From Meandrina meandrites (lineage: Eukaryota > Cnidaria > Anthozoa > Scleractinia > Meandrinidae): a DNA stretch of 64,000 nucleotides. Under the pieces are notes generated by a model that worked only from the letters and a program-made list of their open reading frames with translations, ran no database searches and had not been told where the DNA came from. The DNA is taken from assembly GCA_963693305.1 (NCBI GenBank), contig OY855906.1, positions 1,852,501 through 1,916,500 on the forward strand, written 5' to 3'. Within the stretch, counting starts at the first letter, position 1. Every line of letters starts with the position of its first letter. A program made the translations under genes and the position numbers. Shown here one piece after another: positions 24,262 to 33,392 of this stretch.

Positions 24262-25241
24262 AATACAGGAATTCTTTAGGGGGAAAGCTGAGGAATTCTT
24301 TAGGGATAAAACCCAGACATTTCATGATATTCGTCATGGCCAAACACATCTCAAATTCATTTCTTTAGTGGTTAAGACACTTTCCACGGACGCTATAGGT
24401 AGGAATGAGAGACCTGCCCTTAATATAGGGGTCAGGGGAGGAGTTTTATAGACCAAACCAGTGAATAGGTCTTTTGCTGCTCGATCTCCGGATATCCTTT
24501 CTTAGTAAATTCTCAACCTCGGTTGATTCCACAAACTCTGGCTATTGGCAAAAAACCGCAGCTATTGACGGTTTCTTTTGTCCTTTACTGAGGCCCCTCC
24601 CATGGTAAATTCCGACAAGCGACAAGGGCCAAAAAGAAGCGACAGTACACAGATTGAAATCGCGACATCCCGACAGTAATACCAAGCGACGTAACGTATA
24701 ATAAAACACCAACATGGGACATTTTTAAATTAAAGACAAGCGGAACGGGAAACTCCCCCCCCCACCCCCCTCCTAGGGCCTCTTTACTTTAGTGAACGTG
24801 ATCAGCTCTGTACTGAGTTTCAATTCAAGACAATTTTAATTTGCATAAGACCTTCTTAACTTGTTCGTATTATTTATGTACAACAATTTATTTAAGAAGT
24901 ATGCACGAACTGTGACAACTGAATCCGACAAAAAACGAAATAATTATTCGCGAGAATATATTTAAAGTTCTTTGTAGTTTCTTTAACATTTTCACACCTC
25001 TGAAACTCCAAGATTCAAGAATGTTCTCTAAGGAATATTTTTACTATCTATATTAAGTGGCTAAACGCTTCTATAACAAAGTAATTACATAATCGTAATC
25101 GTTCCAGATTAAACTTGCAGGCCACCGTTGAGTGGCTTCCAGTTCTAACAGAGAGTTCTGAACATAGCGTGGTCAATTTCCGCAACAATGGATCTGAGGA
25201 CTGTTATTGAAAATTCTCGTTCACCGAATGTAAACGTTGAC

Positions 25242-25247
25242 TTTATT
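25242..25247 (-). terminator. Candidate poly(A) signal for the minus-strand ANK-kinase-KEN gene
   Basis: TTTATT on the plus strand reads AATAAA on the minus strand, about 80 bases beyond the stop codon at 25326. Confidence 0.5.
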
Positions 25248-25325
25248 TGCTTACATGCTATTATCAACTAGGAAATGCTCAGTCTACTTCAATAGCCTCT
25301 GTAATTTCGTTATCCCGCAAAGATG

Positions 25326-28300
25326 CTAGTTATCTGACAGCATAACTGATCTTATTTCTTCTCGAGAGTTGTGCCAGTTCCCCCTTTTCACAGCCTTGAA
25401 GACCACCATAAAAAGATTAGGCAACTTTTTAAAAAAGATCCACTCTTTCAGTAGGTCTTTCTGAAAAACGGTTGGCCGAGCTCGATCAGATACATGAGCG
25501 TACGCATTTCGGATGAATCGTACCAGATGCACACCTGATGACGTGTCATAAGGGCGTCCTCTTGCACTTGACGTCATTTCCACGTATATGGCTGGAAAAA
25601 GGGAATCCCAACTGGGATGGAGCAAGTTTTTCTCGATTTCTAGCTCTACGGGACCAGCCACAGTTTTCCCATAAGTCCCAATTTCGCCTTGATTGGCAAC
25701 TGCACGAATGAAGCGCACTTTTTTGTCACTGGACCAAAATAGAGGATGCTTTAAGACATCTGACGCAGTTGGTCGGTTGTTGCTGTTCGAGCTCAAGCAA
25801 TGTGCAAGCAGGTCCTTTCCTTCATCAGAAATATCCACACTTAGTGTTTTATTACCGGTTGTAATGTTCTTTTCGACCTCATTCCAATCGGCAATTGAAC
25901 GGCGGCCATCACTTGTACAGGTTTCTCCTTCAAATGGGTGACGTCTGTCAGCAAGCATACAATGCATAAGAAGGCCGCAAGCAAATACGTCGGAAGCAAA
26001 TGTGTGTTGCAAGTGTCCAGTTGACAACAGCAGTTCTGGCGCCATCCAACATCTGGAACCAGCATTGGTATGGAGAACACTTGATCCCTGACCATTTCCG
26101 AGTTTTTTGCTGAGCCCGAAGTCAGCAATCTTCAGGCATGGCTTGGGCACACTTGAGTACAGGACATTAGAGGGCTTGAGATCCCGGTGTAAGATGTCAT
26201 TATCGTGGAGATATTCAACCCCTAGCATGACATCGTTGCAGAGGTTAGAAAAGGAATCTTGATAGATTCCCTGCTGCAAAAGATCATCCAGAGTACCATC
26301 CATCAGTTCTAAAACAATCCATGTGAAATCTATGTCTCTAGTGATGCTGATGTACTTGACAATCTGAGGGCAATTTGCCAGCTGGAGAAGACAACTTACT
26401 TCTCGTTCGTCCTGCCGTGTTTGTAACCGTTTTTCAGTTCGTTTCAGAGCGACCTCTCGCCCGTCTTTAACATCAATTGCCGCATACACATTGCCATACA
26501 CACCTGAGCCAATTGGTTCAACATTATAGCAATAGTTCTCAATTTTTCGGCAGTTCTGTCCTCTGGCAGCTGCAGAGAGCGGCCTACGATTTTTTTGCGA
26601 TTGTTGAATCCATGGGAAAATTGGACGTGACTCCAGATGGATCACTTCCGTAGTGAGGGCCTTTAGTAACTTCTTGTCCAGCCTGGCAAGATCCTTCACA
26701 GTATTGCCTCTATTGTTTCTCAAGTTACAGGTTGCTCTATAGGAAAGAAGCTTGGGAATGGCTTTCCATTGCACAGAATTGTGTCCCTTTCTCTTAGGGA
26801 GACGGACTATGCTTTGACAGCTGTTATGGAGGGCAGTGTCACCGTTCGTGTTTTGGGCATTCACGTTAGCACCACTTCGAAGTAGAAGATCAATCAAGGG
26901 TAACACCCTGGAGTCGTTGTAATTACACAAATGATGTAAAAGGCTGTTACCCTTACTGTCGGTTTTGAGAATGGCTTCTCTGTCATTTTTAATGCTTGCG
27001 TCAGTGAAAGGTTTCATATCTTCGAAGCTACCTTTTTCCATTAAAACGTGAAAGACGTTTTGGCCTTCATTGTCTTCCTGCCACAAATCCATCCCCGAGT
27101 TCACACCTTCTGACCATTTCCTAAGCGTTTTCAACGCTGGCATTCTTTCAGGGCTGGCCTCTTTTGCTCTGCACAGAAGCGGAGTACAGCTCATGTCATC
27201 AGGGACGTTAGGATTGGCTCCATGCTCCAAAAGAAATTTAGCCATACTCCACGTTTTAGCTAAGTGCAACGGAGTCTTTCCTTGATCGTTTGTCACTTTC
27301 ACCTTACTTCCAACATCGATTAGTGTGTTCGCAATGGCTAGCATCTCATCGGTGCAAGGAGAGTTATGTTCTGCCAGAAGATGGAGGGGCGTGTTACCCA
27401 TACTGTCTCTTGACCTCACTAACTTATCGTTGTGCTTGGAAACAAACTTTATTTGTTGAATACAATGGGCAACAGCACTTTGAGATAAATTCCGAATCCC
27501 TTCGACTGGATTGGAGTTCGGAAGCTGCTCCAGGTACCTTTTGGTTCGGTCCACGACTAGATGCATCAAGGATGTTCGGTCTTGATTCAATGCACCGATT
27601 TCAGCTCCCGACTGAATAAGCAGTTTCCAGATTTCTAAATTACACCCTTGAGACCACATTTTAGCATTGGTAGCACCATAGAGAAGAGCTGTCTGCCCAT
27701 ATTTGTTTTTAGAATTTGCGCAAGCTTTGTATTCCAGCAGAAGTTTTGAAGACTGGACGTATTCATCTGCTGTTTCGACTGTAGCTTCGGAAACGGCATA
27801 AAACAAGGCTGTGTTACCTTCTTCGTCAGTGGCATGGCTCTTTGCTCCAAGATCCAATAACATCTTTACCAACACAGGGCTCGAGACAGCACACATCAGC
27901 GGAGTCTTACCACCAAGATCTTTGATTGGAATATCCGGCGAAAACTCTGATAAAACCAGAGCCTTGAACATCTCGGAAATGGAGTGTTCCGTCCAACACG
28001 TCTTTTCTTTTAGTTCCCTTGGAGATATTCTTTGCAAAACTTTAGCCACTTCAACAGGAAGAGAGGCCCTGTAAGCAAGGCTGTTTCTTTCTATTAACAT
28101 TTTCACAATCTGCAATGGATCACAGCCAATGGAATGATTTGTGTGATGTGGAACTGAGTCATCAGGGTCTTTTGCCACTAACTGCGAGAGGAACCAGAGA
28201 TACACGGGCATGGCAGGGTCAGCATAATGTTTCGTGGAGCAGTTGTTTCACAATAGGTGCATTGTGAAAATGTATCGCTATTTCTAAAGGTATTGGTCTT

Positions 28301-28541
28301 TTCGAACTCGCTAAGTGGGATTTACGACTAACACTTTTCTCCAGAAGCCGGGTCACAAGGTCTACGTCCCAAATAACTGTGGCTGTATGGAGGAGAGACA
28401 AGCCGTTATAGCTGATGTTAGCTGGAATACCTTCCTGAACTAGTTTTTTATTCAGCAGGGAGCATCTGACACGTCACTGGTAATACACGACACGAGGGCA
28501 CGAGGAGCTCTTTCGCCTCACCCTTCGATATTTTCCTCCAT
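25326..28541 (-). CDS. RNase L-like ankyrin / IRE1-type kinase / KEN ribonuclease protein, copy A (apparent frameshift)
   Basis: The main open frame runs 28211-25326 (961 residues). About ten ankyrin-type repeats (GKTPLMCAV, GNTALFYAV, GNTPLHLLAEHN, GKTPLHLAKTW, GDTALHNSC) fill residues 1 to 540. A kinase follows at about 565-835 with GSGVYGNVYA, VALK (K590), HRDLKPSN (H675, D677) and DFGLSKK (D697). A KEN domain at about 840-961 has RNAYAH (R901, N902, H906), the RNxxxH motif of IRE1 and RNase L. Upstream coding on the same strand continues in another frame (28465-28222: GLSLLHTATV, PLEIAIHFHNAPIVKQLL). A 20-base start exon (ATG at 28541, donor at 28521) and a 56-base intron join it in phase. 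Removing one base near 28223-28226 makes 1,052 residues. The plus-strand paralogue aligns through this point. So this is either a mild pseudogene, an assembly error, or a gene starting at 28211. Confidence 0.85.
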
Positions 28542-29433
28542 TTGATTCCCTGCAAAATGGCCTGAAAATGAATAAAAGCAATTACAAATAATCTGCTATT
28601 TGCGTGCATGATGCTATGCCTTAACAAACGAAGCAGAGGGTGAGCTGAGCTAAAGGAGATACAGATCACCTTCTACGAGGGCTTCAAGTTGCTGTGTTAT
28701 GGCCCTGAATGTGATGTACTCATTACGATGAGTGACCTCAATGTGGACAATTTGGTACGATGTTACGTTTACTTTCGCGCATACGCATACATTGCAAAAT
28801 CTATTTTTTTTCTTGCTCCTTTTCCGTCCGTTTTCTCAGCTTTCTTTATTCTCGCTACCTTCAACTCTTTATCTCCTTGCTTGTGGCCAAAAATGTTTTG
28901 ACTAATCAATAACTGCTCTTCCAAATGTCAACAAAAGTCTACTTGGGAAGTGAAAGAGTTAATATTAATAAGCAACCGACTGGAATAAAGACAAAAAAGC
29001 ACATCAAATCTGCCTCATCAAAGCATCTGATGTATTGATGTTCTCAGGGGGACATAAATTTGACATCATTGGCTGCAATCAGAGTGAGGAATTTGACATT
29101 ATATGGAAGGTATGGAGAAGGAATTTTAACAAAATAATTGCCTCAGTTTCATAAGGGGATTAATTACATTCATTAGCAAAATAATATCATTTACATATTG
29201 CTCAGCACAACACAAATTAAATGTTTGGAAGCCTGTCTTCTTAAGTCATGTTACAAAGAACTGGGTTCTCACTCAGTCTTCAAACTTTGACTTCTCAACC
29301 ATGCTATCGATCAATTTATTTAAAGTTAAAGCATGATTTTGAGGGTGTAACTGAGGTTATTTTATGATTGACACATTTTCTTTTAATGTAATGTATATGA
29401 AATGATTCATATATGAACTGCGGATGTAAATGA

Positions 29434-29553
29434 AAGTGATAAATAATCATCACAGTGAATATCCAGTTTAAACGATTGGAATAGAGAAGCCTGAAAAAAA
29501 ATTCAGGACTTTAACGGGATTCGAACCCGTTGGTTGAGCATCGTACCGGTATC

Positions 29554-29587
<34 letters not shown>

Positions 29588-29656
29588 TGATTTTTTTTAG
29601 GCTTCTTTATTCCATTGCTGAAATTGGAAATTCACTGCGATGATCATTTATCACTT
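29434..29656. repeat. Foldback element with a tRNA T-arm-like core
   Basis: The two halves are inverted copies over about 100 bases each. From outside in they share AAGTGATAAAT, GAATAxAGAAGCCT, TTCAGGxCTTxAACGGGATT and CGAACCCGT. The inner right half, GGTCACGGGTTCGAATCCCG, has the GGTTCGAATCC form of a tRNA B box/T arm. No complete acceptor-stem or anticodon cloverleaf could be formed, so I do not call a tRNA gene. Confidence 0.72.
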
Positions 29657-30699
29657 ATATTTTATTTTGTTATTCAACAAACTTTATTTAACTTACAACC
29701 CTGTTTAAAATAACATAAAGTCCGGGGAGGGCTGTTTTGGAGTTCGTTGTAACACTTGGTTATAACAAACTGATGTTATATCAAGAATTTCTGAAATGTC
29801 TGGTTTAGGTACGTTTAAAATTTGTTTTCCGTAGACTAAAATGAAATACACACGAAAATAAGCTTAGTCGTGAAGATAACAAGATAATGTTGTGGCAAGA
29901 GAGTATGAAGTGGGTGTTTGTGGTCATTCCTGCCATTCATCTGTGTGAATGGCCGCTAGCTGATGAATCTAATTAAACTCTTCATTATAATTGTATTCAC
30001 TGAGCAATGACAAGTTAGTTGCGCCAAAAGTAAAAGGATAATTTTTAATGGATGGGCTATAACTATTTCATTAGATTTCATATTGTTATATTTTTTGCGT
30101 GATCACATTTGTAGGAAATATACAGAAACAGCTGTCGGCACACGCGCCAAAATAACCAGGTTTTTGTTTTTACGACTATTTTGCAGAATGCAAAATAGGA
30201 GTGCCCATAACGGTTTTTTTTGTCAGCTGATTCTTCGTAAAAATCTAAAAGTTTTTTCGCAGAAATTCTCGGAATTTCAGTTTTATAAATTTCATTTTTT
30301 TTTCTCAAAGAGAATTAACGAAGTTCTTTTATTATTCATTGGGCCCGGAGATTAGTTTCTAAAGAAACTGTATATGCTGGGCTGCTAAACATGGTTCAGC
30401 CATTGATCAACGGGAAGATGGCTTCTTGATCTTCTTGTAAGTCTTGAATTTTTTCTTTTATATCAGAAAAAAAATTATTACAGTGGGCTTTTGTAGTAAG
30501 TATCAAAGAGCTTCCCGACTTTCTCACGACAGCTTAACATATGACTTAAGATGCAGGTGGTTTTGATCGGTTAGATTGCTTTTATTCGTCAAAAAACACA
30601 CAAGTTGTTTGACAATTTTGGCTTAAGTTTCCACAGATAATTTGTAAAGTCTACAGCTATACACTGTTTATACTCGGTTGTAAATGTACTGAATATGTA

Positions 30700-30893
30700 G
30701 TCCTTGTCACGTCAACGCCAATCGAACCGCGAGCGAGTAGCGTTTGAGCCAGAATTAATAATAATAATTATTCGACTCTTTTTTCAACTGTTTTGGTTTA
30801 ACTGTGCAAGATCTAGAGTATCGTGTCCAATGTTTCCATATGCTAAGACTAAAACCTACGGTGTAAAAAAAATGTACAATGTTGCAATCCAGT
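30700..30893 (+). repeat. Dispersed block, copy 1 (TTGTCACG..AACGCCAATCGAAC)
   Basis: It begins CCTTGTCACGTCAACGCC and shares AACGCCAATCGAAC, TTTTTTCAACTGTTTTG, GTGTCCAATGTTTCCATAT and ACCTACGGTGTAAAAA with 32447-32665. Function is unknown. It could be part of a diverged transposon. Confidence 0.55.
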
Positions 30894-32123
30894 AAATCAG
30901 AGACTCAAAGGGTACGTAGTGCATCAATTGGCAGTACAATTGTTAAGACTTTTAATAAGCCTGCATAGTATTTTTCATACGTAACACAGAAGACTTGCAT
31001 TGCTTAATGTTAGCGATGAAGCAGCTGCTTACCAGCCTCAAAAAAGCATAAAATCTGAACATATTGATTATTCTGAAGCAGTTTTCCTCCTAAATGTCGA
31101 CATGTTTAGAACCTCTATGTTAAAGAAAGATTGCAGTACCGAACAGATCGAAGCAAAGCTTTCGCAGTCGGTCAATTTTGCATGTTTAATCAGTTGCGAT
31201 CGTTAGCTTGAGGCGAAATTTCCTTCTGAACCGTTTTCAACGCATAGTCAGTTTCATGAGCAGAATCCGAAGACTAAAAATAAAAGTAAATTTCTCTTTC
31301 AAGAATAGCAATGTACTACAAAAACCAAGAAGAAAATCAAAGTTCATAAATATGCAAAATTATTTGTCACACTCAAAGGTTTCCATGGTTTCGAGGTCAA
31401 TCAATCGAATACATTTCTGGGGCTGTACTAACTGCATTTTATGTTAGATTGCATTAGTTTTAGGCAGTTAACCACTTCATTTTAAAAAAAATATTTACTA
31501 ATTCTTTTGAATTCTGAGGGTTCACGACATCACACCGACAAACTTTAAACGTTTTGGTCTCATTCTTAAGGCCAAAGAAAGGAAGAAATAAAAAAATTAA
31601 CAGAAGAGAATTAATCAGTCGGAAAACATCAGAAAACAGCATTTGTGGTATATTTCACAAAATACAGTCAACGCGACGGTAACGTAGACCAATCTTCTGC
31701 GCACGCGTTCATGACAAAATTCTTTGTTCTACAAAAAAAAGAACAAATGTTAGTTTTACTTGAGTCTGTCAGATAATCCAGCTGGGAATGAGCTCGGAGA
31801 AAACCCGTTAAATTTTTATATCGCTTATCAGAAACCTCAAAAGATGATTCACATTCTTGGAACACATTACCCGTAAACTGACGGCACAACTAATAGAAGC
31901 TTATTAGTTATTAGCGAGAATAACCAAGACGAAAATTCACGTGTAAAAATACAACAACCTGAATACATACAGTAAGTAACTAAATATGTATCATTCACTA
32001 ATAAGTGGCAGTTCTAACCTGCAGTTGTACAGCTATGATCCAAGAACGCATCATGATCTGCGCGAATCGTTCGAAAACCACATAAAGGGCACAGCAACAA
32101 AGACGCCATGTTTGTTGGTTATG

Positions 32124-32296
32124 GCACTAGTGGGGTCGCCCACTACCTCTCAGAACGAGTTTCTTCATTGGTTCTTAAAACAATAGATAACAGGTCATAA
32201 CAATGCCCATAGCCCTGAAAAACAACATAGAGGTAGTGTTTGCAGCGGGGAAATGAAAACAGAGGTTCCAGTGAGGAAGTGTCTTACTGCACTATA
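32124..32296 (-). repeat. Fragment related to the TTAA-flanked element at 48292-49491, inverted
   Basis: GGTCGCCCACTACCTCTC, TTCATTGGTTCTTAAAACAA, TAGATAACAGG and GAGGTAGTGTTT match the reverse complement of about 49116-49270. It is therefore a second, partial copy of that family in the opposite orientation. Confidence 0.7.
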
Positions 32297-32446
32297 GTGG
32301 GACGAGGCAAATGGTACAGGATTTTTCGATCAATTCGGCAAAAAAGGAGAAAAGAGGAATAACTATGATATGAAGGTATCCCTCTTTTCCGGAAAATTTT
32401 CAGTGGAAAAGTCTGTTCCAGTTGATTCTGCACCGGAACAACCGGT

Positions 32447-32665
32447 TTCTCCTTGTCACGACAACGCCAATCGAACAGGGGGCGAGTGTGGTAAAAATTG
32501 AATGCCCAAACGTACCAGCGTTTGACCGACTTCCGCAAGCTAGAAACGGAATATTCAACTTTTTTCTCAACTGTTTTGTTGCAAAAGTTCAAGAGTTACC
32601 GCGTGCAGTGTTTTCATATCATGAAAAACATGATTAAAAAAAAAAACAAAACATACGGTGTCAAA
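32447..32665 (+). repeat. Dispersed block, copy 2
   Basis: Same family as 30700-30893. It starts CCTTGTCACGACAACGCC and ends with AACATACGGTGTCAAAAA and an A-rich tail. Confidence 0.55.
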
Positions 32666-33019
32666 AAAAAAAAAAAATAATAATAATAATAACCGTACAA
32701 CCAGGGGAGTAGCGTGCATTTTTCGAATCAATTTAAGTATACATATATATAAGCAGGAAAATTATAGCAAATGGTAACTTATACTATGTGTTCTTATAGA
32801 CCCGCGGGGATTACTTGGCAAAGTTTCATATGGCGAAGCTCTGCCCCAAGGTCCAGTGAAACCTGTACCTTTTTATTTGCCATATTTGATAGAAAAAGTT
32901 ACCCTTTCACATACCTTCCATATGAGCATGATCTGTTTTCATGCACGCTAGTTGAAATATTATGGCATCCTGATGCAATCGCATCCCCTTTTATTCAAAC
33001 GTCTTCAATAGAGGGAGTG

Positions 33020-33310
33020 GGAGGCGCGGTGGCCTAATGGTTAGTGCGCTGGACTCCGGATCGGGCGGTCCGGATTTGAGCCCTGGCCGGGGCACTGCGT
33101 TGTGTTCTTGGGCAAGATACTTTACTCTCGTAGTGCCTCTCTCCACCCAGGTGTAGAAATGGGTACCGGCGAATCTGCTGCTGGGGTAACCCTGCGATGG
33201 GCTAGCATCCCATCCAGGGGCGAGTAGCAATACTCCTAGTCGCTTCATGCTACGGAAACCGGCATAAGCTCCGGCATGATGGGCCCCTAGGCTCGTATGC
33301 AGACTAACCT
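33020..33310 (+). mobile_element. tRNA-derived SINE
   Basis: The head has GTGGCCTAATGGTTAGTGCG, which fits a Pol III A box, and CCGGATTTGAGCCC about 40 bases later, which fits a B box. The body has GTTGTGTTCTTGGGCAAGAT, a motif family I associate with V-SINE-like elements. The tail ends in a T run near 33311-33319. It lies about 75 bases before the start codon of the plus-strand ANK-kinase-KEN gene, so it may supply 5' UTR or promoter sequence. Confidence 0.82.
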
Positions 33311-33392
33311 TTTTTTTTTACCTTAAATAGAGGGGTGTAATTATATAAAAGGTATATCAATTTGCCTCCACAGTTATAACAATTCGAGCTTC

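Larger units (their letters stand above)
22621..25325. other. Gap between the TAB2/3-like gene and the minus-strand ANK-kinase-KEN gene
   Basis: No exon was recognised. It contains a perfect hairpin at 23910-23963, a G homopolymer at 24240-24261, a C-run near 24756-24770 and several overlapping ORFs without motifs. The 3' UTR of the plus-strand TAB gene and that of the minus-strand kinase gene both fall in it, so the genes are convergent. Confidence 0.6.
28542..33392. other. Divergent intergenic interval between the two ANK-kinase-KEN genes
   Basis: Both genes point outward from this 4.85 kb. No further exon was found. It holds a tRNA-like foldback (29434-29656), two diverged copies of a 200-base block (30700-30893 and 32447-32665), a fragment related to the TTAA-flanked element at 48292-49491 (32124-32296, inverted), and a SINE (33020-33300). 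Promoters are expected near 28550-28700 and 33310-33392, but no core motif was clear. Confidence 0.6.

Noticed and set aside
25326..28211. Calling copy A a true IRE1 gene
   Set aside because: IRE1 has a signal peptide, lumenal sensor and transmembrane helix before the kinase. Here ankyrin repeats run straight into the kinase, with no membrane segment seen.
29510..29590. A tRNA gene at the GGTTCGAATCC motif
   Set aside because: The motif is half of a large inverted repeat, and no acceptor stem, D arm and anticodon arm could be placed around it.
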